This document shows positions 1 through 11,519 of a stretch of DNA of 46,803 bases, one piece after another. Where the stretch lies: the NCBI GenBank assembly GCA_913777325.1, contig CAJYSA010000060.1, positions 1-46,803 of the forward strand. The letters are read 5' to 3'. Each line of letters opens with the position of its first letter. Within the stretch, counting starts at the first letter, position 1. A program made the translations under genes and the position numbers. The notes under the pieces are model-generated. The model saw nothing but the letters and a program-made list of their open reading frames with translations. It was not told where the DNA came from and did no database searches. Origin of the DNA: an uncultured Sphingomonas sp. GTDB lineage: Bacteria; Pseudomonadota; Alphaproteobacteria; Sphingomonadales; Sphingomonadaceae.

Positions 1-203
1 TCCTTGGCGGTACGCACGATCACCGCGCGGTGAACGTCGCCCTTCTTCACGCGGCCACGCGGCTGCGCTTCCTTGACGCTGACGACGATGATGTCGCCGA
101 CCGATGCGGTACGGCGCTTCGAGCCGCCCAGCACCTTGATGCACTGCACCCGCTTCGCGCCGCTGTTGTCCGCGACGTCGAGATTGGACTGCATCTGGAT
201 CAT
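1..203 (-). CDS. rplN: 50S ribosomal protein L14 (partial, 3' end outside window)
   Basis: L14 is a universally conserved large-subunit protein that sits at the subunit interface. The visible part starts [20 protein letters not shown], the standard L14 N-terminus, and continues with KVLGGSKRR and GDIIVVSVK. About 67 of the usual 122 residues are present; the C-terminus lies beyond position 1. The start at 203 is supported by an AAGGAAG ribosome binding site just upstream. It is the first gene of the spc block and follows rpsQ after a 235-nt gap holding a terminator-like hairpin, so it may be controlled separately from the S10 block. Identification is firm. Confidence 0.96.
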   Translation of the reverse strand, partial: MIQMQSNLDVADNSGAKRVQCIKVLGGSKRRTASVGDIIVVSVKEAQPRGRVKKGDVHRAVIVRTAK

Positions 204-254
204 AGATCCGCTTCCTTCTCTCTTCTGGGGTGGATACCGACCCGACCCCGCCTT

Positions 255-293
255 AAAAAACGACCCCCGGCGCAGGGCTGCTGCGCCAGGGGG
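255..293 (-). terminator. Intrinsic terminator/attenuator between rpsQ and rplN
   Basis: Read on the minus strand, a strong stem (CCCCC plus GCGCAG paired with CTGCGC plus GGGGG, small internal bulge, 5-nt loop) is followed by TCG and six Ts. This is the classic Rho-independent layout. It lies about 50 nt before the rplN start codon, too close for a complete new promoter after it. Read-through or regulated attenuation is therefore more likely than a full stop. Confidence 0.75.
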
Positions 294-391
294 AGAGGCC
301 CCATAGCCGCTCCTGGTACGAAAGGCAAGCGAGTCGCCCCGCCCTTTCGACCAATCCGCTCTTTGCCCCGAAGGGCGCCTTCAAATCCTAA

Positions 392-421
392 CCCCGCCCC
401 TCCCTTGACGGAGGAGCGGGG
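392..421 (-). other. 12-bp stem-loop just after rpsQ
   Basis: A 12-bp inverted repeat (392-403 and 410-421) with a 6-nt loop begins 18 nt after the rpsQ stop codon. On the minus-strand RNA the only non-Watson-Crick pair is one U-G. No T-run follows, so it looks like an mRNA 3'-end stabiliser or processing hairpin rather than a terminator. Confidence 0.55.
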
Positions 422-438
422 CACGCAATCAAAGACTT

Positions 439-711
439 TTAGCCTTCGGCCGAGGCCCGCTCGGGCGTCAGGTGGGTATCGACCCGCTCGACGACCTTCC
501 AGGTCTTCAGCTTCGAGATCGGGGCGGTCTCTTCGATCCGCACCGTCTCACCGGCCTTGTATTCATTGCTCTCATCGTGAGCATGATACTTCTTCGACCG
601 ACGGATGATCTTGCCGTAGAGGGGGTGCTTAACCTTCCGCTCCACATTGACGACGACCGTCTTGTCGGTCTTGTCCGAGACAATCACCCCGGTCAGCACG
701 CGCTTCGGCAT
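439..711 (-). CDS. rpsQ: 30S ribosomal protein S17
   Basis: S17 is a primary 16S rRNA-binding protein with an OB fold, needed for early 30S assembly. The 90-residue product has the family signature [18 protein letters not shown] followed by [19 protein letters not shown], and a short acidic tail. It is the last gene of the S10 block, 12 nt after rpmC. Downstream comes a long gap with a stem-loop and an intrinsic terminator, matching the S10/spc operon boundary known from Escherichia coli. No oddities. Confidence 0.97.
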   Translation of the reverse strand: MPKRVLTGVIVSDKTDKTVVVNVERKVKHPLYGKIIRRSKKYHAHDESNEYKAGETVRIEETAPISKLKTWKVVERVDTHLTPERASAEG

Positions 712-723
712 GTGTCTCGGTCC

Positions 724-924
724 TTACTTGGCAGCCGCAGCGGTACGCTGCGCCTGGATGGTCTTGATCCGCGCGATGTCGCGACGGACTTCCTTGACCC
801 GGCTGGGCTTTTCGAGCTGGCTCGTGGCCGCCTGGAAGCGCAGGTTGAACTGCTCACGCTTCAGGTTGCCCAGCGCCTCGACGAGCTGGTCGTCGCTCTG
901 GCCGGTATATTCAGTCTTGGCCAT
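724..924 (-). CDS. rpmC: 50S ribosomal protein L29
   Basis: L29 is a small helical protein near the polypeptide exit tunnel. The 66 residues contain the expected [11 protein letters not shown] helix and the [10 protein letters not shown] motif. Its start codon overlaps the rplP stop codon by one base (position 924), so translation is probably coupled. Length and position in the S10 cluster are normal. Confidence 0.97.
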   Translation of the reverse strand: MAKTEYTGQSDDQLVEALGNLKREQFNLRFQAATSQLEKPSRVKEVRRDIARIKTIQAQRTAAAAK

Positions 925-1358
925 TACTCGCCTCCGAGGTGCGAGGTGTCGCCCAGGCGGGCAACGACCTTGGTCTTGATGGGCAGCTTCATCGCCGCGC
1001 GCTCGAATGCCTCGGCGGCCAGCGGGCCGTCGACACCGTCGAGCTCGAACAGGATGCGACCCGGCTTCACGCGGGCGGCCCAGAATTCCGGCGAACCCTT
1101 ACCCGAGCCCATGCGGACTTCGGCAGGCTTCGACGAGACGGGCACGTCCGGGAAGATGCGAATCCACAAACGCCCCTGGCGCTTGATGTGACGCGTGATC
1201 GCGCGGCGAGCCGCCTCGATCTGGCGAGCCGTGATACGTTCCGGCTCCATGGCCTTCAGGCCATAGGAACCGAAGTTCAGGCTGGTGCCGCCCTTCGCAT
1301 CGCCGTGGATGCGGCCCTTAAAGGCCTTGCGGAACTTGGTGCGCTTTGGTTGCAGCAT
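924..1358 (-). CDS. rplP: 50S ribosomal protein L16
   Basis: L16 helps position the A-site tRNA and is needed for late 50S assembly. The 144-residue product begins [16 protein letters not shown] and contains the conserved [19 protein letters not shown] and [20 protein letters not shown] segments. It lies 12 nt after rpsC and overlaps rpmC by one base. Standard length; no unusual features. Confidence 0.98.
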   Translation of the reverse strand: MLQPKRTKFRKAFKGRIHGDAKGGTSLNFGSYGLKAMEPERITARQIEAARRAITRHIKRQGRLWIRIFPDVPVSSKPAEVRMGSGKGSPEFWAARVKPGRILFELDGVDGPLAAEAFERAAMKLPIKTKVVARLGDTSHLGGE

Positions 1359-1370
1359 GTTCTTTGATCC

Positions 1371-2081
1371 TTAGCGGCGATGATCGTCGCGCGCCGGGCG
1401 CACGCCGGAGGTCTGAGCCTCCATCATCAGCCGGTCCTGCGCCATGGGATCATGGCCCAGGATCTCGCCCTTGAAGATCCACACCTTCACGCCGCACACG
1501 CCATAAGCGGTGTGCGCCTGCGCTTCGGCATAGTCGACGTTCGCACGCAGCGTGTGCAGCGGAACGCGGCCTTCACGATACCATTCGGTACGCGCGATTT
1601 CCGCGCCGCCCAGACGGCCGCCGCAGGTGATACGGATGCCTTCGGCGCCCAGACGGAGCGCCGACTGCACCGCACGCTTCATGGCGCGACGGAACGCGAT
1701 ACGGCGCTCCAGCTGGTCGGCCACGCCCTGGGCGACGAGCTTGGCGTCGATCTCGGGCTTGCGGATCTCGACGATGTTCAGCGACACGTCGGACGAGGTC
1801 ATCGAACCCAGCTTCTTGCGAAGCTTTTCGATGTCGGCGCCCTTCTTGCCGATGATCACGCCCGGACGCGCCGCGAAGATCGAGATGCGGCACAGCTTGG
1901 CCGGACGCTCGATGACGACCTTCGAGATCGCGGCCTGGGGCAGCGTCTTCATGATGAACTGGCGGATCTTCAGATCCTCCAGCAGCAGGCGGCCATAGTC
2001 ATGGCCTTCGGCGAACCAGCGGCTGTCCCAGGTACGGTTGATCTGGAGACGCAGGCCGATCGGATTGCTCTTCTGACCCAT
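1371..2081 (-). CDS. rpsC: 30S ribosomal protein S3
   Basis: S3 lines the mRNA entry channel and contributes to ribosomal helicase activity. The 236-residue protein starts [20 protein letters not shown]. It has an N-terminal KH domain with the [14 protein letters not shown] loop near residues 70-85, and a C-terminal S3 domain with [17 protein letters not shown]. Its start overlaps the rplV stop by one base. The short tail after [11 protein letters not shown] is variable among alphaproteobacteria. Confidence 0.98.
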   Translation of the reverse strand: MGQKSNPIGLRLQINRTWDSRWFAEGHDYGRLLLEDLKIRQFIMKTLPQAAISKVVIERPAKLCRISIFAARPGVIIGKKGADIEKLRKKLGSMTSSDVSLNIVEIRKPEIDAKLVAQGVADQLERRIAFRRAMKRAVQSALRLGAEGIRITCGGRLGGAEIARTEWYREGRVPLHTLRANVDYAEAQAHTAYGVCGVKVWIFKGEILGHDPMAQDRLMMEAQTSGVRPARDDHRR

Positions 2082-2458
2082 TATGCTTCTTCCTGCTCGC
2101 GGACGACGATGCGGAGCCGCGAAAACGGCTTCAGGATGCGGGTGGACTTGCCACGGCCGCGCGTCGCGAAACGCTTCATGGTGATCGACTTGCCGACCGA
2201 CGCCTCGGCGACGACGAGCGAGTCGACGTCGAGGTTGTGGTTGTTCTCGGCATTGGCGATCGCGGAGGCCAGGATCTTGCGCGCGTCGACAGCCATCGCC
2301 TTCGTCGAGAAGGCGAGGATGTTCATCGCGTCGCCGACCTTCTTGCCGCGGATCAGCGCCGCAACCAGGTTCAGCTTCTGCGCCGAACCACGGATCTGCG
2401 TGCCGACCGACAGCGCTTCCTTGTCACCGACCTTGCGGGGGGATGCGGGCTTCGACAT
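2081..2458 (-). CDS. rplV: 50S ribosomal protein L22
   Basis: L22 extends a beta-hairpin into the exit tunnel and contacts all 23S rRNA domains. The 125-residue product has the core [16 protein letters not shown] and a hairpin region ending in [16 protein letters not shown]. One-base overlaps join it to rpsS upstream and rpsC downstream, which implies coupled translation. The 15-residue N-terminal extension before [10 protein letters not shown] is mildly longer than in enterobacteria. Confidence 0.97.
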   Translation of the reverse strand: MSKPASPRKVGDKEALSVGTQIRGSAQKLNLVAALIRGKKVGDAMNILAFSTKAMAVDARKILASAIANAENNHNLDVDSLVVAEASVGKSITMKRFATRGRGKSTRILKPFSRLRIVVREQEEA

Positions 2459-2736
2459 CAGCGCTTACCCTTCTTGTCGGCAGCGTGGCCGGGGAAGTAG
2501 CGCGTGGGCGCGAATTCACCGAGCTTCATGCCGACCATGTCCTCGTTCACCGAGACGGGAACGAACTTGCGACCGTTGTAGACGTTGAAGGTCAGACCGA
2601 CGAACGACGGCAGGATGGTCGAGCGACGCGACCAGGTCTTGATCGGACCTGCGCGGTTGCCAGCATCCTGAGCCACTTCGGCCTTCTTCAGGAGATGGAG
2701 GTCCACGAAAGGACCCTTCCAAACGGAACGAGCCAT
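2458..2736 (-). CDS. rpsS: 30S ribosomal protein S19
   Basis: S19 binds 16S rRNA in the 30S head with S13. The 92-residue sequence starts [20 protein letters not shown] and carries [28 protein letters not shown] and [11 protein letters not shown] in the usual order. It is six nucleotides after rplB and overlaps rplV by one base. Standard member of the S10 cluster. Confidence 0.98.
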   Translation of the reverse strand: MARSVWKGPFVDLHLLKKAEVAQDAGNRAGPIKTWSRRSTILPSFVGLTFNVYNGRKFVPVSVNEDMVGMKLGEFAPTRYFPGHAADKKGKR

Positions 2737-2742
2737 TGCGTG

Positions 2743-3594
2743 TTAGCCCTTCTTCTTGGCGTGACGGCTACGGATGATCATCTTGTCCGTCGCCTTGTTG
2801 TGACGAGTGCGCGCACCCTTCGTCGGCTTGCCCCACGGGGTGACCGGATGACGGCCGCCCGAGGTCCGGCCTTCACCACCGCCGTGCGGGTGGTCGACCG
2901 GGTTCTTCGCAACACCGCGGGTCAGCGGGCGATGGCCCTTCCAACGGTTGCGACCAGCCTTCGCCAGGTTGGTGTTGCCGTTGTCGGGGTTCGACACCGC
3001 GCCGACGGTCGCCATGCAGTTCGCATGGATATAGCGCTGCTCGCCCGAGTTCAGACGGACGATGACCATGCCCTTGTCGCGGCCCACGACCTGCACATAG
3101 GTGCCGGCCGAACGTGCGATCTGACCGCCCTTGCCGGGCTTCATCTCGACGTTGTGGACGATCGTGCCGACCGGCATCTGGCCCAGTTCCATGGCGTTGC
3201 CAGGCTTCACGTCGGTCTTCTTGCCCGCGATCACCTTGTCGCCGACAGCGAGACGCTGGGGCGCGATGATGTAGGACTGGTCGACCTTGCCGGCTTCGTC
3301 GGTGCCATAGTTGATGAGCGCGATGAAGGCGGTGCGGTTGGGATCATATTCGATCCGCTCCACGGTGCCCTCGACGTCCCACTGGCGACGCTTGAAGTCG
3401 ATGAAGCGATAGCGCTGCTTGTGGCCGCCCGCGATGCCGCGGCTGGTCACATGGCCCTTGTTGTTGCGGCCGCCGGTCTTGCGCTTGCCTTCGGTGAGCG
3501 CCTTGACGGGCGCGCCCTTCCAGAGCGCCGAACGGTCGACGAGGATCAGGCCGCGGCGGGCCGGGCTCGTCGGGTTATAATGCTTGAGTGCCAT
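2743..3594 (-). CDS. rplB: 50S ribosomal protein L2
   Basis: L2 is essential for subunit association and peptidyl transferase function. The 283-residue protein begins [20 protein letters not shown] and has the SH3-like and OB-fold core. It retains the highly conserved C-terminal [20 protein letters not shown] loop with the histidine linked to peptidyl transfer, and a basic tail [13 protein letters not shown]. It lies 4 nt after rplW. Normal length (about 275-280). Confidence 0.98.
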   Translation of the reverse strand: MALKHYNPTSPARRGLILVDRSALWKGAPVKALTEGKRKTGGRNNKGHVTSRGIAGGHKQRYRFIDFKRRQWDVEGTVERIEYDPNRTAFIALINYGTDEAGKVDQSYIIAPQRLAVGDKVIAGKKTDVKPGNAMELGQMPVGTIVHNVEMKPGKGGQIARSAGTYVQVVGRDKGMVIVRLNSGEQRYIHANCMATVGAVSNPDNGNTNLAKAGRNRWKGHRPLTRGVAKNPVDHPHGGGEGRTSGGRHPVTPWGKPTKGARTRHNKATDKMIIRSRHAKKKG

Positions 3595-3598
3595 CGCC

Positions 3599-3910
3599 TC
3601 AGATCCCCGTCGTCACGTCAATGGACTGACCGTCCTTGAGGGTGACGATCGCCTTCTTCATGTCGGAACGCTGATAGGGAGCACCCTTCCAACGCTTCGT
3701 CTTGCCCTTCTGGACGATCGTGTTCACGCCGGTGACGGTCACGTCGAACAGAGCCTCGACAGCCGCCTTGATCTCGGGCTTGGTAGCGCCCGAAGCGACC
3801 TTGAACACCACGGCGTTGTGCTCGCTCAGGAGCGTCGCCTTCTCGGTGATGTGCGGCGCAACGATCACGTCGTAATGACGCGGATCGACCGCCTTCTGCT
3901 GCTTAGCCAT
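3599..3910 (-). CDS. rplW: 50S ribosomal protein L23
   Basis: L23 sits at the tunnel exit and is the docking site for trigger factor and the signal recognition particle. The 103-residue protein has [20 protein letters not shown], the [15 protein letters not shown] helix and the [22 protein letters not shown] segment. It overlaps the end of rplD by 8 nt. Start at 3910 ([20 protein letters not shown]) fits alphaproteobacterial homologues. Confidence 0.97.
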   Translation of the reverse strand: MAKQQKAVDPRHYDVIVAPHITEKATLLSEHNAVVFKVASGATKPEIKAAVEALFDVTVTGVNTIVQKGKTKRWKGAPYQRSDMKKAIVTLKDGQSIDVTTGI

Positions 3911-4529
3911 TAAAACGGGCCTCCAGCTTTTCGACAGCCGAGCGCGTCAGCACCAGGGTGTCATGCTTCAGAATGTCGTAGACATTGGCGCCAGCGGCCG
4001 GAAGGACGTTGATTTCCTTCAGGTTGCCTGCGGCCAGTGCGAACGACGTCTCGACGGCGTCGCCATCGATGACCAGCGCGGTCTTGCCGAAGCCGAGCTT
4101 CGCCAGATCGCCCTGCAGCGTCTTCGTCTTGTTACCAGCGACCGCCAGATCGTTCATCACGATCAGCGAACCGGCCTTGGCATGGCTCGACAGCGCCATC
4201 TTCAGACCCAGAGCGCGAACCTTCTTGTTCAGACCCGGGTTGAAGTCGCGGACGCGGGCGCCGTGCGCCTTACCACCGCCGATGAAGACGGGGGCCCGAC
4301 GATCGCCGTGACGAGCGACACCGCCGCCCTTCTGGCGACCGAGCTTCTTGCCCGAGCGGGCGACATCGGCGCGCTCACGGGTGCCGCGCGCGGTGGCGCG
4401 ACGCTTTTCCAGCTGCCAGGTCACAACGCGGTGCAGGATGTCGGCGCGCGGATCGAGGCCGAAGACCTCGTCGTTGAGCTCGATGTCCGCGGCGTCGGTG
4501 CCGGCGAAGGATTGAACCTTGACCTTCAC
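3903..4529 (-). CDS. rplD: 50S ribosomal protein L4
   Basis: L4 lines the exit tunnel; in gammaproteobacteria it also represses its own S10 operon. The 208-residue product has the N-terminal [20 protein letters not shown] region, the tunnel loop with [25 protein letters not shown], and a C-terminal [21 protein letters not shown]. It is 3 nt after rplC and overlaps rplW by 8 nt. Whether it autoregulates here is unknown, but the leaders before rpsJ and rplC are candidate targets. Confidence 0.97.
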   Translation of the reverse strand: MKVKVQSFAGTDAADIELNDEVFGLDPRADILHRVVTWQLEKRRATARGTRERADVARSGKKLGRQKGGGVARHGDRRAPVFIGGGKAHGARVRDFNPGLNKKVRALGLKMALSSHAKAGSLIVMNDLAVAGNKTKTLQGDLAKLGFGKTALVIDGDAVETSFALAAGNLKEINVLPAAGANVYDILKHDTLVLTRSAVEKLEARFNG

Positions 4530-4532
4530 GAC

Positions 4533-5267
4533 TTAGCCCTCCTGGCTCTCGGTGGCTTCCGGAGCAGGCTCGGCAGAAGCGTTGTTGTTGGCGGCCGCCT
4601 TGATGCTGGCGGGGAACGGGGCGTCCGCGTGGCGCGAAACCTTGACCGCGTCCTTGACGATCAGCCAGCCACCCTTCGAGCCGGGCACCGAGCCCTTGAC
4701 GAAGATCAGGCCGCGCTCGACGTCGGTCGACACGATTTCGAGGTTCTGCTGCGTGCGGTTCTTGTCACCCATGTGACCGGCCATCTTCTTGTTCTTGAAG
4801 ACGCGGCCCGGATCCTGACGGTTACCGGTCGAACCATGCGAACGGTGCGAGACCGAGACGCCGTGGGTCGCACGCAGACCACCGAAGTTCCAGCGCTTCA
4901 TCGCACCGGCAAAGCCCTTACCCTGGGTACGACCCTGGATATCGACATACTGGCCGGGGACGAAATGGTCGGCGGAGATTTCCGCGCCGACGTCCAGCAG
5001 GCCGTCTTCGTTCACGCGGAACTCGACCAGCACCTGCTTGGGCTCGACTTCGGCCTTGCCGAAGTGGCCACGCTGCGGCTTGGCAACATTCTTGGTCTTG
5101 GCGACACCTGCACCAAGCTGGACGGCGGTGTAGCCGTCACGATCCATCTCGCGGCGAGCGACGACCTGTACGCCTTCAAGCGCCAGGACGGTGACCGGCA
5201 CGTGCCGACCATCGTCCTGGAACAGGCGGGTCATCCCCAGCTTCTTCGCGATCACGCCGGTACGCAT
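4533..5267 (-). CDS. rplC: 50S ribosomal protein L3
   Basis: L3 is an early 50S assembly protein reaching the peptidyl transferase centre. The start at 5267 ([20 protein letters not shown]) is chosen over an in-frame ATG at 5306 because it matches the family N-terminus and has AAGGAAC upstream. The product has 244 residues, with [35 protein letters not shown] and a low-complexity Ala/Glu-rich C-terminal extension (about 25 residues) beyond the usual end. A 285-nt gap separates it from rpsJ. Confidence 0.97.
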   Translation of the reverse strand: MRTGVIAKKLGMTRLFQDDGRHVPVTVLALEGVQVVARREMDRDGYTAVQLGAGVAKTKNVAKPQRGHFGKAEVEPKQVLVEFRVNEDGLLDVGAEISADHFVPGQYVDIQGRTQGKGFAGAMKRWNFGGLRATHGVSVSHRSHGSTGNRQDPGRVFKNKKMAGHMGDKNRTQQNLEIVSTDVERGLIFVKGSVPGSKGGWLIVKDAVKVSRHADAPFPASIKAAANNNASAEPAPEATESQEG

Positions 5268-5552
5268 GATCCTGTTCCTTCCTCGACAGAGGCCCCCAAG
5301 AACCATTCAAGGGGGGCATATCCAGCCCGATTAAAGCGAAACGAGCCCCCGTCCCGGGCTGGCGACCGGCAAGCCGATCAGACGGGGGACGCTGCCCCGG
5401 CACCATCTCGCTTGCGCGAAACCACCGGGCGGTATCCCTAAAGAGTGCCGGATCACGGGAGCGACCTCGGCGCGTTTTTCCGGAAGCTTCAGGCCGGAGA
5501 AACGCCAAAATCCCGTGGAACGGAATCGTCGACCACGGGAATGCTGGCCCTC
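5268..5552 (-). promoter_or_regulatory. Folded rpsJ-rplC intergenic leader (candidate cis-regulatory RNA)
   Basis: This 285-nt stretch has no credible gene. On the minus strand it offers pairings CACGGGA (near 5515) with TCCCGTG (near 5455), and GCGTTT/CCGG with CCGG/AAACGC (about 5465-5505). Just before the rplC ribosome binding site, a CCCCC...GGGGG stem (5292-5317) sits where it could gate translation. A promoter or an r-protein binding leader are both possible; no function is proven. Confidence 0.4.
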
Positions 5553-5861
5553 TTACGCCAGCTTGATCTCGACATCAACACCTGCGGCGAGGTCGAGCTT
5601 CATCAGCGCATCGACGGTCTGCGGGGTCGGCTGCACGATGTCCAGCATCCGCTTGTAGGTGCGGACCTCGAACTGCTCGCGCGACTTCTTGTCGATGTGC
5701 GGACCACGGTTGACCGTGAACTTCTCGATGCGCGTCGGAAGCGGGATCGGACCGCGGATGAGCGCGCCGGTGCGGCGTGCGGTGTCGGCGATGTCGCCAG
5801 TGGCCTGATCGAGCACGCGATGGTCGAACGCCTTCAGACGAATGCGGATATTGCTGTCCAT
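5553..5861 (-). CDS. rpsJ: 30S ribosomal protein S10
   Basis: S10 is a 30S head protein and also the NusE transcription factor in antitermination complexes. The start at 5861 ([20 protein letters not shown]) gives the standard 102 residues; the open frame extends 30 codons upstream without similarity to S10. The [29 protein letters not shown] core is intact. It follows tuf after 592 nt and leads the S10 block, probably behind its own leader and attenuator. Confidence 0.97.
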   Translation of the reverse strand: MDSNIRIRLKAFDHRVLDQATGDIADTARRTGALIRGPIPLPTRIEKFTVNRGPHIDKKSREQFEVRTYKRMLDIVQPTPQTVDALMKLDLAAGVDVEIKLA

Positions 5862-6025
5862 GATCCCTACCGATGCGAAAGAGCGGGCTTTCGGCTCGCG
5901 ACCATGACGAACGGCAAGTGCGATCGGCTGTCCGACCGGGCACTCGACCATCCGCCGTGAAGGCGACCCTGGGCCGAAACAAACTCTGGGTTACGACAGG
6001 AGCGGCGAACCACCCTGCCCTCACT

Positions 6026-6064
6026 AAAAGCAAAAGGCCGACTCCGGTGTTTCCGGTGCCAGCC
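6026..6064 (-). terminator. Attenuator-like hairpin upstream of rpsJ
   Basis: On the minus-strand RNA, GGCUGGCACCGG (6064-6053) pairs with CCGGAGUCGGCC (6047-6036) around an AAACA loop, with two wobbles and one A-A mismatch, and is followed by UUUUGCUUUU. It lies about 165 nt before the rpsJ start codon. This recalls the S10 leader attenuator of Escherichia coli in position, not in sequence. Confidence 0.6.
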
Positions 6065-6083
6065 GATTCCCTCAAGGCGTGTG

Positions 6084-6112
6084 CCTATACGCATATGGGC
6101 CGAGGGCCGCAA
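6084..6112 (-). promoter_or_regulatory. Candidate sigma-70 promoter for the S10 block
   Basis: On the minus strand TTGCGG (6112-6107) and TATAGG (6089-6084) are separated by exactly 17 nt. The predicted transcription start would be near 6077, a few bases before the attenuator stem. Matches to consensus are partial, so this is tentative. Confidence 0.3.
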
Positions 6113-6272
6113 GGGGTGGCGGCCGGTTTTTGTTGGAGGGGACGGAACCCTACGCCAAACGTCGCAAATCCCCCGGCCCTTTCAGCCTTGGCGACGCCGA
6201 AGACCACGCTTTGGCCGAGCCGCCGGGCGTGCACTTCGATTGCACTCCGTGCGAACGGAGGGCGCGCCTACC

Positions 6273-6350
6273 CGTCATTGCGAGCGCAGCGAAGCAATCC
6301 AGAGCGTCTTGCCCGCGGCCCTGGATTGCTTCGCTGCGCTCGCAATGACG
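6273..6350. repeat. REP-type palindrome (perfect 30-bp arms)
   Basis: Arms 6273-6302 and 6321-6350 are exact reverse complements, separated by 18 nt. The core reads GCGAGCGCAGCGAAGCAATC. Related copies occur at 15285-15361, 20493-20569 and, degraded, at 26010. This is a dispersed intergenic palindrome of the REP/REPIN kind. Confidence 0.85.
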
Positions 6351-6384
6351 GAGGACAGTCATGGGAGTCCCGGCCCACCCCACA

Positions 6385-6421
6385 AAAGAAAAAGGCCGAC
6401 CCCGTCGCCGGGGCCGGCCCT
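6385..6421 (-). terminator. Intrinsic terminator of tuf
   Basis: On the minus strand, immediately after the tuf stop codon, GGCCGGCCCCG pairs with CGGGGTCGGCC around a 4-nt loop and is followed by five Ts and further T-rich sequence. Strong Rho-independent terminator. Confidence 0.88.
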
Positions 6422-6453
6422 TTCCGAAGAAGTTTCAGGCTTTCGCCCGAGAC

Positions 6454-7647
<1,194 letters not shown>

Positions 7648-7782
7648 TTTCCTACCTTCTGAATCGAATTCGGTGCCGCATCCGAGGCCACGCGAACGCG
7701 GCCCCATAGCGGGTGTTTGAAGCGATTGCCAGCCCCTAGCATCGTCGCGCCCCGGGTTGCCCCGGGAGCGCGACGGACGCCA

Positions 7783-9876
<2,094 letters not shown>

Positions 9877-9983
9877 GATAAGGCTTCCTTAGCGATGTGG
9901 GGAGCGCAGCATGTCGCCGGCTCCCCACGATATAGGTCAGATTTGAGACGCTTCCAAGACAGGCCGCGTCCGCATCGCCGGTG

Positions 9984-10454
9984 TTACCAGCGGTAGTGCG
10001 AGAAGGCGCGGTTCGCTTCCGCCATGCGGTGCGTGTCCTCGCGCTTCTTCACCGCGTTGCCGCGGTTGTTCGACGCGTCGAGCAGCTCGCCCGACAGGCG
10101 CGCCGACATCGTGTTCTCGCTGCGCGCGCGCGCGGCGGTGATCAGCCAGCGGATCGCCAGCGCCTGCGCGCGCTCGGGGCGAACCTCGACCGGCACCTGG
10201 TACGTGGCACCACCGACGCGGCGGCTGCGGACTTCGATGCCCGGCTTGATGTTGTTCAGCGCGTCATGGAACACGCCGATCGGCTCGCGCTTGGCGCGGG
10301 TCTCGACGGTGTTCATCGCCGAATAGACGATGCCTTCCGCGACGGACTTCTTGCCGTCCAGCATCACCGAATTCATGAACTTGGACAGAACCTCATCCCC
10401 GTACACGGGATCAGGCAGGATTTCCCGCTTTTCGGGGCGACGACGACGAGCCAT
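9984..10454 (-). CDS. rpsG: 30S ribosomal protein S7
   Basis: S7 initiates assembly of the 30S head and, in Escherichia coli, represses the str operon. The 156-residue product starts [20 protein letters not shown] and contains [20 protein letters not shown], the [24 protein letters not shown] segment and a C-terminal [20 protein letters not shown]. It is 101 nt after rpsL; that gap carries a palindrome that could fold next to its start. Confidence 0.98.
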   Translation of the reverse strand: MARRRRPEKREILPDPVYGDEVLSKFMNSVMLDGKKSVAEGIVYSAMNTVETRAKREPIGVFHDALNNIKPGIEVRSRRVGGATYQVPVEVRPERAQALAIRWLITAARARSENTMSARLSGELLDASNNRGNAVKKREDTHRMAEANRAFSHYRW

Positions 10455-10505
10455 CTCAGATTTCCTTGTTGATCTTCAGCGAACCCGGAACCCGAGGGGA
10501 CCCCG

Positions 10506-10522
10506 TCAAAGTACTACTTTGA
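10506..10522. repeat. 17-bp perfect palindrome in the rpsL-rpsG gap
   Basis: TCAAAGTACTACTTTGA has exact 8-bp arms around one central base and is AT-rich against its surroundings. On the minus-strand RNA the stem extends with CCC/GGG to about ten pairs around a UAGUA loop, roughly 50 nt before the rpsG start codon. It could be a protein-binding site or a translational control hairpin. Confidence 0.55.
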
Positions 10523-10555
10523 TGGGAACCCTGTCCGGCGCTTACTCTGGCTGGA

Positions 10556-10927
10556 TTACTTGGGACGCTTCGCGCCGTACTTCGAACGGCTCTGCTTGCG
10601 GTCCTTCACGCCCTGCGTGTCGAGCACGCCGCGCAGCACGTGGTAGCGCACGCCCGGAAGGTCGCGCACACGGCCGCCGCGGATCAGCACCACCGAGTGC
10701 TCCTGCAGGTTGTGGCCCTCGCCCGGGATGTAGCTGATGACTTCGCGCTGGTTGGTCAGGCGAACCTTGGCCACCTTGCGGAGCGCCGAGTTCGGCTTCT
10801 TCGGGGTCGTGGTATAGACACGGGTGCAGACGCCGCGCTTCTGCGGGTTCTGCTCCATCGCAGGGACCTTGCTCTTGGCCTTCTGCGGGTCGCGGCCCTT
10901 GCGGACCAGCTGGTTGATCGTCGGCAT
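10556..10927 (-). CDS. rpsL: 30S ribosomal protein S12 (Arg at position 88)
   Basis: S12 lies at the decoding centre and controls accuracy. The start at 10927 ([20 protein letters not shown]) gives 123 residues; four upstream in-frame codons are not conserved. Lys43 ([13 protein letters not shown]) is present. Position 88, normally Lys in the GGRVKDLPG loop, is Arg here ([11 protein letters not shown]; codon CGC, 10666-10664). Lys88Arg is a known streptomycin-resistance substitution in other bacteria. It is the first gene of the str block. Confidence 0.98.
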   Translation of the reverse strand: MPTINQLVRKGRDPQKAKSKVPAMEQNPQKRGVCTRVYTTTPKKPNSALRKVAKVRLTNQREVISYIPGEGHNLQEHSVVLIRGGRVRDLPGVRYHVLRGVLDTQGVKDRKQSRSKYGAKRPK

Positions 10928-11128
10928 TGAAGCCTTCACCTTTCGTATAGGTTACTTTGCTGGAGCCCTAAAACACAGACTTGGAATACGAAAAGGACCG
11001 CGGAGCCGCCCATAAGGCGGCCACCGGATGGTCCAGCTGCATCCAGCAATGTTCAAGCTGCCCGGCGGAGTCGCCTCCTCGCGGACCGGCGGGCTATAGG
11101 CGTCCGTGCCCGATCGGTCAACGTCCGC

Positions 11129-11476
11129 TCACTTCAGCGGATCATGCCCCCAGTTCATCAGCGAGTAGCGCCAGTCTGAATGCTCCTTGTCCTTCGCGGG
11201 GCCGCCCTGCGACAGGTGGCGATGCACATAGCCGACCACCTTCTTCATATGCGCATAGTCCGCGTCGGTCAGGTCGGCCTTCTTCGTCCGCTTGATCCCG
11301 ACGATGCGCCGCCCCGATTCGTGACCGACGCTCTCGCCCTTGCCGTCGCCGTCGCCGCCCTTCCAGCCGACGCGCTTGCTGTCGTCGGTATCGAGGAACT
11401 TCTCCAGCTCGGCCGGGGCCATGTTGACCGCCTCGGCGAAGTCCTTGGCAACCTGTTCCTTCTCGTCGTCGGTCAT
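11129..11476 (-). CDS. DUF3140 family protein
   Basis: The 115-residue product shows the DUF3140 pattern: an N-terminal helix with MAPAELEKFLDTDDSKRVGW, then HESGRRIVGIKRTKKADLTDADYAHMKKVVGYVHRHL, ending in WRYSLMNWGHDPLK. The biochemical function of this family is not established; some databases label it DNA-binding. It is a single gene, separated from rpsL by 201 nt and from the amidohydrolase gene by 43 nt, all on the minus strand. No signal peptide or membrane segment. Confidence 0.8.
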   Translation of the reverse strand: MTDDEKEQVAKDFAEAVNMAPAELEKFLDTDDSKRVGWKGGDGDGKGESVGHESGRRIVGIKRTKKADLTDADYAHMKKVVGYVHRHLSQGGPAKDKEHSDWRYSLMNWGHDPLK

Positions 11477-11519
11477 GCGTCTCTCCTGTCCGGGGAAGAC
11501 GCCCGACGCGCGCCTGGGT

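Larger units (their letters stand above)
5862..6453. other. 592-nt tuf-rpsJ intergenic region
   Basis: No supported gene. In transcription order on the minus strand it holds the tuf terminator (6385-6421), a perfect 30-bp inverted repeat (6273-6350), a sigma-70-like promoter candidate (6084-6112) and an attenuator-like hairpin (6026-6064). About 165 nt of leader then precede rpsJ. This suggests that the S10 block has its own transcription unit here. Confidence 0.6.

Noticed and set aside
3963-5441. Plus-strand open frame antisense to rplD and rplC
   Set aside because: Shadow of ribosomal protein genes; no start signal or domain.
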